This document shows positions 34,627 through 44,601 of a stretch of DNA of 64,000 nucleotides, piece by piece. Below the pieces are notes generated by a model. That model was not told the origin of the DNA. It was given only the letters and a program-made list of their open reading frames with translations, and made no database searches. A program made the translations under genes and the position numbers. The DNA is taken from the NCBI RefSeq assembly GCF_009674485.1, contig NZ_WKJJ01000002.1:1-64000 (forward strand). The letters run 5' to 3'. This DNA comes from Pseudoduganella rivuli (GTDB lineage: Bacteria > Pseudomonadota > Gammaproteobacteria > Burkholderiales > Burkholderiaceae_D). Positions within the stretch are counted from its first letter, which is position 1. Each line of letters begins with the position of its first letter.

Positions 34627-35964
34627 TCAGAAGAAGGTATTGACTGCGTAACGCACTGTATAGGCATCGTCCACTACCAGCAACAACGGCCATTTGTCGA
34701 ACGTGGTGCATGGGTGCGAAATGCCGCAGCCGATCAGGTCGCCCACGTGCAGCGAGTCGCACAGCGGATCGCCTTCCGGCAGGCGCAAATACGCGTGCTG
34801 GTCGTTCATCTTGTCGATGCGGCAGCCGGGCGGCAAGTCCACCGCTTCCTCGGCGCCAAACGCGCCCGCTTCGCCCGGACGGTGCACGTACAGGGGCAGC
34901 GGCAAGGCCATATCGTACGACGCGTCACGCTTGCCCATGGACAGGATCGCCAGGTCCGGTTCGGGCCGCGACAACACCATGCTCCACACTTCCAGCGCGG
35001 GACGCAGGCCCGACGAAACATGTTCGCGCCGGTCGACATCCTGCGTTAAATCCTGATAAAAGCCGTGATCGTTGGTCAGGTAGCAACCGCTGCGCAGCAC
35101 CGGCAATACCGGCCGCGACAGGCTCTTGATGCCGGCAAAGCCGCGCGCCACCAGGTCGAAGTACGCCGAGCCGCCGGCCGACAGCACGATCTGCTCGCCG
35201 TCGAACAGCTTTTCCCTGTCGGCATCGCGCACCAGCGCCACCAGTTGCGCCACGAACGTTTGCACGGCTTCCACCGCGTGCTTGCGGTCATGGCTGTGCA
35301 ACAGCCCTTCGTAGCCTTCGATGCCGGCCAGCTGCAGCCCCGGCGCCAGCTTGATGGCGCGCGCCAGCGCCAGCGCCTGTTCCGGCGTGCGGCAACCGGC
35401 GCGCTTGCCGGCCAGGCCCAGCTCCACCAGCAGCGGCAGCGGGCGTTCCAGTCTGGCAGCCACCACCGCCTGCGACAGGCGGCGCACACCGGCTTCCGAA
35501 TCGGCCAGCGCGATGAATTCAAAACGGGGATCGGATTTCATCAGCGCCACCATGGCGCCGATGTCGCTGGCGGCAATCAGCTGGTTCGCCAGCAGGACGC
35601 GGCGCACGCCGAAGCGGTACGCCACCTGCACCTGCGCCGCCGTGGCCAATGTCATGCCCCAGGCGCCATTGGCGATCTGCGCGCCGAACAGTTGCGGGCA
35701 CATGGTGGTTTTGCCATGGGGCGCCAGCACGGCGCCATGGCGCGCGCAAAAGCTGTGCATCCAGTCCAGGTTGTGCAGCAGCGCCGATTCCTTCAACAGT
35801 GCGACGGGATAGCTGGTGTCGCCCCGCAATACGTTCCAGCGCTGCACGCCGATCGCGCCCTGGCGCATCGGTTCCGTCAGCGGCAAGCCTTTCACGCCGG
35901 GCTGCAATACCTGCTCTCCCAGGCAGGCCAGCGCCAGCCCGCCATCGGGCAAAAGTCGGTCCAT
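34627..35964 (-). CDS. PLP-dependent amino-acid deaminase (D-serine deaminase/DSD1-like)
   Basis: A 445-residue fold-type III PLP enzyme. The PLP Lys lies in LAPHGKTTMCPQLF and C-terminal metal-type residues in DKMNDQHAYLRLP and GCGISHPCTTF. This matches the D-threonine aldolase/D-serine dehydratase group. ATG 35964 has GGAGG directly upstream. The start lies only 22 bp beyond the predicted phbB terminator, leaving no room for an ordinary promoter outside that hairpin. Confidence 0.85.
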   Translation of the reverse strand: MDRLLPDGGLALACLGEQVLQPGVKGLPLTEPMRQGAIGVQRWNVLRGDTSYPVALLKESALLHNLDWMHSFCARHGAVLAPHGKTTMCPQLFGAQIANGAWGMTLATAAQVQVAYRFGVRRVLLANQLIAASDIGAMVALMKSDPRFEFIALADSEAGVRRLSQAVVAARLERPLPLLVELGLAGKRAGCRTPEQALALARAIKLAPGLQLAGIEGYEGLLHSHDRKHAVEAVQTFVAQLVALVRDADREKLFDGEQIVLSAGGSAYFDLVARGFAGIKSLSRPVLPVLRSGCYLTNDHGFYQDLTQDVDRREHVSSGLRPALEVWSMVLSRPEPDLAILSMGKRDASYDMALPLPLYVHRPGEAGAFGAEEAVDLPPGCRIDKMNDQHAYLRLPEGDPLCDSLHVGDLIGCGISHPCTTFDKWPLLLVVDDAYTVRYAVNTFF

Positions 35965-35985
35965 GTCCCCTCCAGAAAGATCCTG

Positions 35986-36021
35986 AAAAAAAAAACACCG
36001 CGAGCGCATTGCCCGCGGTGT
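35986..36021 (-). terminator. Strong intrinsic terminator after phbB
   Basis: On the minus strand, ACACCGCGGGC...GCTCGCGGTGT is followed by ten T residues. It ends 22 bp before the start of the next gene on the same strand. Confidence 0.85.
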
Positions 36022-36050
36022 CCAGTGTACGACTAGTCAGTGATGTCGGA

Positions 36051-36791
36051 TTACGACATGTGCTGGCCGCCGTTGATGGCGATATTGGCGCCGGTGACGA
36101 AAGCTGCTTCGTCCGACGACAGGTAAGCCACCAGGCCAGCCACTTCTTCCGGTTTGCCCAGGCGGGCCATCGGGATTTGCGGGATGATCTTCGAATCCAG
36201 CACTTCCTGAGGGATCTCCATCACCATCTTGGTGCCGATGTAGCCTGGCGAAATGGTGTTGACGGTCACGCCCTTGCGCGCCACTTCCAGCGCCAGCGCT
36301 TTCGTGAAACCGTGTACGCCGGCCTTGGCGGCCGAGTAGTTGGTCTGGCCGAACGCACCTTTCTGGCCGTTGACGGAAGAAATGTTGATGATGCGGCCCC
36401 AGCCGCGATCCACCATGCCATCCGCGATCGGCTTGGTCATGTTGAAGACGGAGTCCAGGTTGGTGCGCATCACCGCGTCCCAATTGACTTTGTCCATCTT
36501 CTTGAAGGTCATGTCGCGGGTGATGCCGGCGTTGTTGACCAGCACTTCGACCGGACCCACTTCGCTGTGTACCTTGGCCACGCAAGCCTGTGCCGACTCA
36601 TAGTCAGCCACGTCGCACGGATAAGCCTTGAAGTCATAGCCCTGATCTTTCATCGTGGCCAGCCAGCTTTCCGCTTTCGTGTTGTTGGGGGAATACGTGG
36701 TTACTACTTTATAGCCGAGGGCTGCCAGTTTGATGCAAATCGCTTCGCCCAAACCGCCCATACCACCCGTTACCAATGCAACTCGTGCCAT
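36051..36791 (-). CDS. phbB: Acetoacetyl-CoA reductase
   Basis: A 246-residue SDR enzyme: NADPH motif TGGMGGLG, NNAG, and the catalytic Ser/Tyr/Lys in ISSVNGQKGAFGQTNYSAAKAG. The GQTNYSAAKAG pattern and N-terminal MARVALVTGG are typical of PhbB. It reduces acetoacetyl-CoA to (R)-3-hydroxybutyryl-CoA for polyhydroxybutyrate. ATG 36791 has GAGGGG upstream. It lies directly downstream of phbA. Confidence 0.95.
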   Translation of the reverse strand: MARVALVTGGMGGLGEAICIKLAALGYKVVTTYSPNNTKAESWLATMKDQGYDFKAYPCDVADYESAQACVAKVHSEVGPVEVLVNNAGITRDMTFKKMDKVNWDAVMRTNLDSVFNMTKPIADGMVDRGWGRIINISSVNGQKGAFGQTNYSAAKAGVHGFTKALALEVARKGVTVNTISPGYIGTKMVMEIPQEVLDSKIIPQIPMARLGKPEEVAGLVAYLSSDEAAFVTGANIAINGGQHMS

Positions 36792-36851
36792 TTTTATCCC
36801 CTCTTTTTTTTCAATCAATCAGACGATGAACAGTACTACTTATTGCAAAAA

Positions 36852-38030
36852 TCAAGCGCGCTCTACAGCCAGAGCAACACCCATGCCACCGCCGATGCAC
36901 AGCGACGCCAGGCCTTTCTTGGCGTCACGACGCACCATTTCGTGCAGCAGCGTGACCAGAATACGTGCACCGGATGCACCGATCGGGTGACCGATGGCGA
37001 TGGCGCCGCCGTTCACGTTGATCTTGCTGGTATCCCAGCCCATTTCCTTGTTCACGGCGATAGCCTGGGCCGCGAACGCTTCGTTGATTTCCATCAAGTC
37101 CAGGTCTTGCGGGGTCCAGCCGGCTTTTTTCAGGCACAGCTTGGCGGCCGAGACCGGACCCATGCCCATGAATGCCGGGTCCAGGCCGGACGAGGCGTAC
37201 GCCTTGACCTTGGCCAGCACTGGCAAGCCCAGTTCTTTCGCCTGGGTCGCGGTCATCATGACCACGGCGGCGGCGCCGTCGTTCAGGCCGGACGCGTTAC
37301 CCGCGGTCACGGAACCTTCCTTGTTGAATGCAGGGCGCAGGCCGGACAGGGCTTCCAACGTGGAACCCGGCTTGATGTACTCATCCGAGTCGAACACCAC
37401 GGTGCTCTTCTTGCTGGCGATTTCCAGCGGGATGATTTCGTCCTTGAATTTGCCTTCTTTTTGCGCAGCTTCGGCTTTCAGCTGCGATTGCAGTGCGAAT
37501 TCATCCTGTTCCGCGCGGGAGATTTCATATTTCTTGGCCACGTTTTCCGCGGTGATGCCCATGTGGTACTGGTTGTAGACATCCCACAGGCCGTCGACGA
37601 TCATGGTGTCGACCAGTTTCGCGTCGCCCATGCGGAAGCCGTCGCGCGAATTGTTCAGCACGTGCGGCGACGCGCTCATGTTTTCCTGGCCGCCGGCGAT
37701 GATGATGTTGGCGTCGCCGCACTTGATGGCCTGGGTCGCCAGGTGGGTGGCTTTCAGGCCGCTGCCGCAGACCTTGTTGATGGTGTATGCGGGCACACTG
37801 GTTGGCAGGCCTGCCTTGATGACTGCCTGGCGCGCCGGATTCTGGCCCACACCTGCCGTCAGTACCTGACCCAGGATGGCTTCGCTGATCAGGTTAGGAT
37901 CGATATTGGTTTTCGCCAGCAGGCCCTTGATGACGTGGGCGCCCAGTTCTGCCGCAGGGATCTTGGCCAGGCTGCCGCCGAACTTGCCTACGGCCGTACG
38001 GCCCGCTGCTACGATGACTACATCTTCCAT
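36852..38030 (-). CDS. phbA: Acetyl-CoA acetyltransferase (beta-ketothiolase)
   Basis: A 392-residue thiolase: the active-site Cys lies in [12 protein letters not shown], and the C-terminal motifs are [19 protein letters not shown] and [10 protein letters not shown]. It condenses two acetyl-CoA to acetoacetyl-CoA, the first step of polyhydroxybutyrate synthesis. It is upstream of phbB with a phasin gene further upstream, all on the same strand. phbC is not in the window. Confidence 0.95.
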   Translation of the reverse strand: MEDVVIVAAGRTAVGKFGGSLAKIPAAELGAHVIKGLLAKTNIDPNLISEAILGQVLTAGVGQNPARQAVIKAGLPTSVPAYTINKVCGSGLKATHLATQAIKCGDANIIIAGGQENMSASPHVLNNSRDGFRMGDAKLVDTMIVDGLWDVYNQYHMGITAENVAKKYEISRAEQDEFALQSQLKAEAAQKEGKFKDEIIPLEIASKKSTVVFDSDEYIKPGSTLEALSGLRPAFNKEGSVTAGNASGLNDGAAAVVMMTATQAKELGLPVLAKVKAYASSGLDPAFMGMGPVSAAKLCLKKAGWTPQDLDLMEINEAFAAQAIAVNKEMGWDTSKINVNGGAIAIGHPIGASGARILVTLLHEMVRRDAKKGLASLCIGGGMGVALAVERA

Positions 38031-38081
38031 TTGTTTCTCCAGTGAACATGGCCGTATGGCCGATGAAAAAATTGCAACTTC

Positions 38082-38441
38082 CTATTCTATCGATTTGTGT
38101 GCCTGAATGTTGAATAACCCTTGCAGCGGCACGGCTGCTTGCGCCAACAGCGCATGTGCTTCCTTGGCGATGCCGGCCGCTTGCCTGCCATAGGCTTGCG
38201 CGCGGTCGACAGCTTGTTGCGACTGGATCGCCGTCAGGCTCAGCCAGTCTTGCGGGTCTTTCAGCGATAGCATGTGATTGGACGCGTCCGTGGCAGATGC
38301 CAGGGCGTTTTTGACGGAGTCCAGCTGGAGGTCGACCAGGCCAGCGCTACTTTGCAGCACTGCTTTGGCACAGGTATCAAAACTGCGGATGTGAGCTTCA
38401 ATCAGGGACTGCGCTTGCGAAAACTGTTCAGGATTAAACAT
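38082..38441 (-). CDS. phaP: Phasin-family granule protein
   Basis: A 119-residue helical protein with the phasin start MFNPEQFSQAQ and amphipathic helices (LVDLQLDSVKNALA; AQAYGRQAAGIAKEA). It coats polyhydroxybutyrate granules. It is shorter than typical phasins (~180). ATG 38441 has AAGGA upstream. Context with phbAB supports the call. Confidence 0.85.
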   Translation of the reverse strand: MFNPEQFSQAQSLIEAHIRSFDTCAKAVLQSSAGLVDLQLDSVKNALASATDASNHMLSLKDPQDWLSLTAIQSQQAVDRAQAYGRQAAGIAKEAHALLAQAAVPLQGLFNIQAHKSIE

Positions 38442-38574
38442 GGATTCCTTGTCTGAAAGCGGACCTGCAACCAAAAACGCAATGATATGCATCACTGTTG
38501 TCAACGTCTTTGATCTAGAGCAATGCTACCAATTTCATTGTGGTTGAAATATCACCAATTGTCACGAATTGTCG

Positions 38575-39480
38575 CTACAGGAGCTTGATACCGTCGAGCG
38601 CGCCGGCACACTGTTCCCGTATCACATTAATGAAATCAAGCACATACGCCTTCGAACGGAGCGCATCTGGCACCGAAACGTACAAATCCGACCACAATCC
38701 GTTTTCATTGACGGGCCGTGATACTACGTAGTCGAAATCAACATAATTTTTAATGGCCCAATTTGGTAATACGGCAATCCCCCGCTTGCTGGCCACTAGT
38801 TGCATTATTGCAACTGTGAGTTCCGCCGTCCGGCGCTCGAAGGCGATCGCGGACGGCCGCAACACTTCGCGGATCAGCTCGACGCGCTGCTCCGGCACCG
38901 GATACGTGATCAGCGTTTCACCCGTGAAATCGTCCGCATGCAGGCGGCGCTGTGCCGCCAGGCGGTGCCTGGGCGCCATCACCACCATCATTTCAAAGCG
39001 GAACAGCGGAAATGCCGCATAGCCGGCGCTGTATTCGGAACCGATGACGAGATCCGCTTGGCCGGAACGCAACAGTTCGGCGGGGTCGCTGTGGAAACCC
39101 GACACCAGGTCAATTTCCACGTCCGGCCAGCGCTTGCGGAATTCATTCATGACCGGCATCAGCCAGTCGAAGCACGTGTGGCATTCCAGCGCCACCCGCA
39201 ACTGGCCCTGGTCGCCCTGCGACAGGCGCGCCACATCGCGCTCGGCCTGTTCGATTTCCGGCAATAAGGTATCGGCCAGGCGCAACAGGCGAGCACCGGT
39301 GGCGGTAAAGCCGATCGGTACGGATTTGCGCTCAAAAAGCGGGCTGCCGTAGCGATCTTCCAGCAATTTGATCTGGTGCGACAGCGCGGACTGCGTCAGG
39401 TTCAGCAGTTGCGCGGCGCGCACCAGGCTGCCGGCGGAGCGCAACGCGCTGAGCGTGCGTAAGTGGCGTATTTCCAGCAT
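38575..39480 (-). CDS. metR: LysR-type regulator, MetR-like
   Basis: A 301-residue LysR protein. The N-terminal winged helix starts LEIRHLRTLSALRSAGSLVRAAQLL, as in MetR, and is followed by an effector domain. MetR activates metE and other methionine genes with homocysteine as cofactor. metE is not adjacent, so the assignment rests on the N-terminal similarity. Confidence 0.78.
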   Translation of the reverse strand: MLEIRHLRTLSALRSAGSLVRAAQLLNLTQSALSHQIKLLEDRYGSPLFERKSVPIGFTATGARLLRLADTLLPEIEQAERDVARLSQGDQGQLRVALECHTCFDWLMPVMNEFRKRWPDVEIDLVSGFHSDPAELLRSGQADLVIGSEYSAGYAAFPLFRFEMMVVMAPRHRLAAQRRLHADDFTGETLITYPVPEQRVELIREVLRPSAIAFERRTAELTVAIMQLVASKRGIAVLPNWAIKNYVDFDYVVSRPVNENGLWSDLYVSVPDALRSKAYVLDFINVIREQCAGALDGIKLL

Positions 39481-39760
39481 ATGAATGCGTTTCAAGCGTC
39501 CCTGAAAAATCTTGCCGCAACTTTACAACACGAATATTTAATCTAAATGACAACATGCCGGTTCGAATGTCTATCTTGGAATTTCTGAACGGCAAAACCC
39601 TTGCCACAGCAGGCTTTCTGGCCTGCCGGCCCTGTGTCTGATTAATAAGACGGCACTCCCATTTCTTTCTTAACCACAGTAAAATGCTACGGCCTATACC
39701 GGTACGCCGGCAGGCAACTCCGGCCGATGGGCCCAAGCAAGACCATTTACTGACCGTTTT

Positions 39761-40522
39761 ATGTCCAAAAGCCCGTTCCACAAGCCCATCGAAATCAAGA
39801 TTTCCACCGTCGTCGCAGTTTCCGCCATCCTGTACACGTCCGATGGCATTGCACTCGACGCCGCCTTGAATGAAATGACGGGCGGCGTGCCGGACTTTTT
39901 CGAGGGTGACCTGGCCGTGATCGACGTCGGTTCGCTGGCGCCCGGCTGCGAGCGCATCGACTGGGCCAGCACCATTGCCCTGTTGCAGAAATACCGCTTG
40001 AATCCGGTGGCGGTGCGCCATGCGGCGCCGGACATGGTGGAAGAAATCCTGGCCCAGGGCTTGTCGCTGGATACCGGTAAGACCGAGGAACACACGGCCG
40101 CTGCCGCACCCGTACCGGCGCCAACGGCGGCGCCGACCGCCGCGCCTGCGGCTGCTCCGGCAGTCGGCGCGTCAGGCACCTTGATCATCGACACCCCGGT
40201 CCGCGCCGGCCAGCGCATTTATGCGCGCGGCGGCGACTTGATCGTGACGGCGGTCGTCAACAACGGCGCCGAAATCATTGCGGACGGCAGTATTCATGTG
40301 TACAACACGTTAAATGGCCGCGCCCTGGCGGGTGCGTCCGGCAACGCCAGCGCCCGTATCTTTGCGCTGTCGATGGCGCCGGAGCTGGTGTCGATCGCAG
40401 GGGTTTACCGCACGTTTGAAGATGGATTCCCGGCTGAGCATGCGCGCAAGCCCACGCAAATCAGCCTGGCGGGCGACCGGCTCGATATACTATCCGTCAA
40501 TTCAACTCCCACCCGCGCTTAA
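39761..40522 (+). CDS. minC: Septum-site inhibitor MinC
   Basis: A 253-residue protein: N-terminal domain (1-~105), an Ala/Pro-rich linker (~110-135), and the C-terminal beta-helix with the MinC signature VRAGQRIYARGGDLIVTAVV and DGSIHVYNTLNGRALAGASG. It prevents FtsZ assembly away from midcell. It is the first gene of minCDE. Confidence 0.95.
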   Translation: MSKSPFHKPIEIKISTVVAVSAILYTSDGIALDAALNEMTGGVPDFFEGDLAVIDVGSLAPGCERIDWASTIALLQKYRLNPVAVRHAAPDMVEEILAQGLSLDTGKTEEHTAAAAPVPAPTAAPTAAPAAAPAVGASGTLIIDTPVRAGQRIYARGGDLIVTAVVNNGAEIIADGSIHVYNTLNGRALAGASGNASARIFALSMAPELVSIAGVYRTFEDGFPAEHARKPTQISLAGDRLDILSVNSTPTRA

Positions 40523-40558
40523 GTTGCTCCCTGAGCTGCTCTCTGAAAAGGATTATTT

Positions 40559-41374
40559 GTGGCAAGAATTATCGTTGTAACGTCCGGCAAGGGCGGCGTC
40601 GGCAAGACCACTACCAGCGCCAGCTTTTCGACCGGCCTGGCCATCCGTGGCCATAAAACCGCCGTGATCGACTTCGACGTCGGCTTGCGTAACCTGGACT
40701 TGATCATGGGTTGCGAGCGCCGTGTCGTGTACGACTTGATTAACGTCATCAACAAAGAAGCGACGCTGAATCAGGCCCTGATCAAGGACAAGCACTGCGA
40801 AAACCTGTTCATCCTGCCGGCTTCGCAAACACGCGACAAAGATGCGCTGACCGAAGAAGGCGTGGAAGCCGTGCTGCACGAAATGATCAACATGGGCTTC
40901 GAGTACATCATTTGCGATTCGCCGGCCGGTATCGAACACGGCGCGCTGATGGCCCTGACCTTTGCCGATGAAGCGCTGGTGGTGACCAATCCGGAAGTGT
41001 CGTCGGTGCGCGATTCCGACCGCATCCTCGGCATTATCCAGGCCAAGTCGCGCCGCGCGCAGTCGGGCGGTGAACCGGTCAAGGAACATTTGCTGATCAC
41101 CCGCTACTCGCCGAAACGCGTGGAAGCCGATGAAATGCTGTCGTACGGCGACGTGCAGGAAATCCTGCGCATTCCGCTGATCGGCATCATTCCGGAATCG
41201 GAATCCGTGCTGCACGCATCCAACCAGGGTAACCCGGCGATCCACTTCAAAGGCACCGACGTGGCGGAAGCGTACGAAGACGTGGTGTCGCGTTTCCTCG
41301 GCCAGGAAGTGCCGCTGCGTTTCATCAATTACGAGAAACCAGGCTTCCTGCAGCGCATTTTCGGGGGCAAGTGA
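40559..41374 (+). CDS. minD: Septum-site ATPase MinD
   Basis: A 271-residue deviant Walker-A ATPase ([11 protein letters not shown] at 8-18) with a C-terminal amphipathic membrane-targeting helix ([10 protein letters not shown]). It starts with GTG 36 bp after minC. It recruits MinC to the membrane and is displaced by MinE. Confidence 0.97.
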   Translation: MARIIVVTSGKGGVGKTTTSASFSTGLAIRGHKTAVIDFDVGLRNLDLIMGCERRVVYDLINVINKEATLNQALIKDKHCENLFILPASQTRDKDALTEEGVEAVLHEMINMGFEYIICDSPAGIEHGALMALTFADEALVVTNPEVSSVRDSDRILGIIQAKSRRAQSGGEPVKEHLLITRYSPKRVEADEMLSYGDVQEILRIPLIGIIPESESVLHASNQGNPAIHFKGTDVAEAYEDVVSRFLGQEVPLRFINYEKPGFLQRIFGGK

Positions 41375-41375
41375 C

Positions 41376-41627
41376 ATGGCACTGCTGTCTTTCCTGTTCC
41401 CTTCCAAGCCGAAGACGGCCAGCGCCGCCAAGGAACGGCTGCAAATCATCATTGCGCGTGAACGCAATGGCCGCGCCGGCCCGGACTTCCTGCCGGCCCT
41501 GCACAAGGAATTGATCGAAGTGATCTCCAAGTACACGAAAGTGGAAGCGGACGACATCAAGATTTCCCTCGACCGCCAGGGCAACCTGGAAGTGCTGGAC
41601 GTCAACGTGGTGCTGCCGGATACCTGA
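41376..41627 (+). CDS. minE: Topological specificity factor MinE
   Basis: An 83-residue protein with the N-terminal membrane-targeting MALLSFLF and the anti-MinCD segment ([14 protein letters not shown]). It is separated from minD by one base. It drives pole-to-pole oscillation of MinD. Confidence 0.97.
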   Translation: MALLSFLFPSKPKTASAAKERLQIIIARERNGRAGPDFLPALHKELIEVISKYTKVEADDIKISLDRQGNLEVLDVNVVLPDT

Positions 41628-41642
41628 TCCGGTTCCTGCAAG

Positions 41643-41673
41643 AAAAATGGCCGCTGATCAGCGGCCATTTTTT
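41643..41673. terminator. Bidirectional terminator between minE and the convergent gene
   Basis: AAAAATGGCCGCTGA and TCAGCGGCCATTTTTT pair perfectly, with A- and T-runs on both sides, so it can serve both strands. Confidence 0.9.
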
Positions 41674-41688
41674 ATGGGCGAATACACT

Positions 41689-42192
41689 TTATTTGCCGTC
41701 TTTCGGCATCAGCGCGCGTGCCACCGTTGCGCAGGCGTCCACGTGCTGGTAGCCAATTTGTCGAAAAGCGAAGAACCCGATGGCGGCGGATGCCGCCTGT
41801 CCCGCCAGCGGCACAAAGCGCGTCGCCTGTTTGGCGACCAGCTTCCCCGCGCCGCGCTGCAGCAATTTCACGATGACTTCCCGCGTGATATAGCGGCCCA
41901 CCATGGTGCCGCCGACGCTGATGGCCGCCTCGTACGCGCGGATTTTCAACTGCGGCTGTAACCTTCCCACCTGCTCGGGTGTCAACCCGAATTCACGATT
42001 AATGTCGTCGATCAGGGTGGCAAACAAGCGCAAATCCGTCACCACATCGAGTCCCGGCAAGGGCACTGCGGAGATGCCCGCCGAGACGGCGGCACGCCGT
42101 TGCACAAGACGCCGGCAACGCTCGCGCACCTCGCCAATTTCCTTTTCAGAAGAAGGAACCAGCGTCCATTCGGAGGATTTTTTTGCAAACAT
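41689..42192 (-). CDS. Hypothetical protein, possibly DUF697-like
   Basis: A 167-residue protein. Residues ~30-60 are a charged helix; the C-terminal half has two hydrophobic Gly/Ala segments (AAISVGGTMVGRYITREVIVKL and FVPLAGQAASAAIGFFAFRQ) reminiscent of DUF697. ATG 42192 was chosen because the reading frame upstream is low quality. It is convergent with minE across a shared terminator. Function is unknown. Confidence 0.65.
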   Translation of the reverse strand: MFAKKSSEWTLVPSSEKEIGEVRERCRRLVQRRAAVSAGISAVPLPGLDVVTDLRLFATLIDDINREFGLTPEQVGRLQPQLKIRAYEAAISVGGTMVGRYITREVIVKLLQRGAGKLVAKQATRFVPLAGQAASAAIGFFAFRQIGYQHVDACATVARALMPKDGK

Positions 42193-42424
42193 GGTTACTT
42201 TTTTATCTAGCTGCAATTGTACCAAAGGCCATTGTAAAGGCCACCTCGTCCGTGTACCGTGTGATGATGCCACGTGTTTTTATAGGCTATCATCTAATTC
42301 TCTTCGGAAAAAATTCACAGAATTAGCAGAAAACGCTCGCACTCTTGTAACCATTTTTTAACTATTTATCCGATCAGCCTGGCGCATCCGGTATCATGCA
42401 GGCAGACACGGAACCAGCCACATC

Positions 42425-43114
42425 ATGAGAATCGTTGTACTAGACAATGACCGTAGCCAAGCCGATTTGATCTGCCAGGTGCTGACCTCGGCGGGCCACC
42501 TGTGCCACGGTTTCCAGAACGGCAAAGACTTGCTGACCCATATGCGCAAGGACAATTACGACATGTTAATCATGGAGTGGCAAGTGTCCGATATGAGCGG
42601 TGCGGAAGTCGTCAAGCGCGCCCGCGAGCGCATGCCGGAAAAAGCCCCCATTCTGTTCCTCACCACCAGTTCCGGTGAAGACGACATCGTCGCAGGCCTG
42701 GCGGCCGGCGCCGATGACTACATGATCAAACCGCTGCGCCGCAGCGAAATGCTGGCCCGCGTACAAGCGCTGCTGCGGCGCGCCTACCCGACGCAAAACG
42801 GCGCCGAGCAATTGCAGTTTGGCCAATATACATTTGAAACCCGTCCTGGCCGCCTGCTGATGGATGGCGCCGTGCTGGACGTGACGCACAAGGAATTTTC
42901 ACTGGCCCTGCTGTTCTTCCGTAACCTGGGCCGTCCGCTGTCGCGCGCTTATATCCACGAAGCCGTGTGGATCCGCGAAACCACGATTCCATCGCGCACC
43001 ATGGACACGCACGTTTCCCGCGTCCGCAACAAACTGCAGCTGAAACCGGAGAACGGCTTCCGCCTGGTGCCGGTCTACAGCTACGGCTACCGCCTGGAAA
43101 AACTGGGCGCCTGA
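42425..43114 (+). CDS. OmpR-family response regulator with Glu at the phospho-acceptor position
   Basis: A 229-residue protein. The receiver domain (1-~115) keeps the acidic pair LDND (6-9), the Thr/Ser in FLTTSS and the Lys in YMIKPL, but the phospho-acceptor strand reads DMLIMEWQ with Glu51 where Asp is expected. The C-terminal winged helix (~135-225) is normal. No kinase gene adjoins. It may be phosphorylation-independent, with Glu mimicking the active state. Targets are unknown. Confidence 0.85.
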   Translation: MRIVVLDNDRSQADLICQVLTSAGHLCHGFQNGKDLLTHMRKDNYDMLIMEWQVSDMSGAEVVKRARERMPEKAPILFLTTSSGEDDIVAGLAAGADDYMIKPLRRSEMLARVQALLRRAYPTQNGAEQLQFGQYTFETRPGRLLMDGAVLDVTHKEFSLALLFFRNLGRPLSRAYIHEAVWIRETTIPSRTMDTHVSRVRNKLQLKPENGFRLVPVYSYGYRLEKLGA

Positions 43115-43236
43115 GCCGTACAACACCGCCGCACCGCTATAGCCGTCATTACCCCCCGACGGCCGGTGCCGCCGGGCACATCACGGTATAATGGCCACGG
43201 GCGTCCACTTCCGTCATTCCAATATACCGTTCCGTG

Positions 43237-44511
43237 ATGCAACTGCTTGCCGTCGGCCTCAACCACACCACCGCGCCTGTTTCGCTGCGCGAACGGCTGG
43301 CGTTCGCGCCAGACCAGCTGGGTGAGGCGGTGCGCGCGGCGCAGGCATGGTTTGGCCGCAGTGCTGCGCGCGGCAATGACGAAGCAGCCATCTTATCGAC
43401 TTGCAACCGTACGGAATTGTATGGCGCCAGCCAGGCCGACAACCCGCTCGACGCGGGTGCGCATTTCCTGGCCGATTTCCACCAGTTGAATTACAGCGAA
43501 CTGCGGCCGCATTTGTACATGCTGCCGCAGCACGACGCCGTGCGCCACACGTTCCGTGTCGCTTCCGGCCTGGATTCCATGGTGCTGGGCGAAACCCAGA
43601 TCCTGGGCCAGATCAAGGATGCGATCCGCACGGCGGAAGAAGCGGGCGGCCTCGGCACCTACCTGCACCAGCTGTTCCAGCGCAGTTTTTCCGTTGCCAA
43701 GGAAGTGCGCAGCACGACGGAAATCGGCGCGCACAGCGTGTCCATGGCGGCCGCCGCCGTGCGCCTGTCGCAGCGCATCTTTGACAAGATTTCCGAGCAA
43801 CACGTGCTGTTCATCGGCGCAGGTGAAATGATCGAGCTGTGCGCCACGCACTTCGCCGCGCAAAACCCGAAATCCATCACCATTGCCAACCGCACCATGG
43901 AACGGGGTGAGCAGCTGGCGCACCGCTTCAGCGCGAAAGCCATGCGGCTGGCGGAATTGCAGGACAAGCTGCACCAGTACGACATCGTGATTTCGTGCAC
44001 CGCGTCGTCGCTGCCGCTGATCGGCCTGGGCATGGTGGAGCGGGCCGTCAAGGCGCGCCGCCACAAGCCGATGTTCATGGTCGACCTGGCCGTGCCGCGC
44101 GATATCGAGCCCGAAGTGGGCCGCCTGAGCGACGTGTTCCTGTACACGGTGGACGACCTGGGCAAGGTCGTGCAAACCGGCCTGGAAAACCGCCAGGCCG
44201 CCGTGGCGCAGGCCGAAGCGATAATTGAAACGCGCGTGCAATCGTTCATGCACTGGATCGACGACCGCGCCGTGGTGCCGGTCATCCAGGGCTTGCAGGA
44301 AAGTGGCGAAGCGCTGCGCTTGCTGGAGCTGGAACGCGCCCGCAAGATGCTGGCCAAGGGCGAAGATATCGACACGGTGCTGGAAGCCCTGAGCAAAGGT
44401 CTCACCGCGAAATTCATGCACGGTCCGCAGCAAGCGCTGCACCGCGCCCAGGGCGACGAACGCGCCCAACTGGCGACCCTGCTGCCGCAATTGTTCAGCA
44501 AGCGCCGTTAG
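43237..44511 (+). CDS. hemA: Glutamyl-tRNA reductase
   Basis: A 424-residue enzyme starting [21 protein letters not shown], with the catalytic Cys in STCNRTELY, an NADPH-binding segment ([12 protein letters not shown]) and a C-terminal dimerisation helix. ATG 43237 is preferred over the GTG three bases upstream by family alignment. It makes glutamate-1-semialdehyde, the first step of C5 tetrapyrrole synthesis. prfA follows at 90 bp. Confidence 0.96.
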   Translation: MQLLAVGLNHTTAPVSLRERLAFAPDQLGEAVRAAQAWFGRSAARGNDEAAILSTCNRTELYGASQADNPLDAGAHFLADFHQLNYSELRPHLYMLPQHDAVRHTFRVASGLDSMVLGETQILGQIKDAIRTAEEAGGLGTYLHQLFQRSFSVAKEVRSTTEIGAHSVSMAAAAVRLSQRIFDKISEQHVLFIGAGEMIELCATHFAAQNPKSITIANRTMERGEQLAHRFSAKAMRLAELQDKLHQYDIVISCTASSLPLIGLGMVERAVKARRHKPMFMVDLAVPRDIEPEVGRLSDVFLYTVDDLGKVVQTGLENRQAAVAQAEAIIETRVQSFMHWIDDRAVVPVIQGLQESGEALRLLELERARKMLAKGEDIDTVLEALSKGLTAKFMHGPQQALHRAQGDERAQLATLLPQLFSKRR

Positions 44512-44601
44512 CTTTACCTTCCGCTGTACGGGCGCGCCTGCGCCCTTTCGCTGTGCCCGCGCCGGCCTGGCGCACTTCCCCAACACTACCGACGATTGAC
44601 T

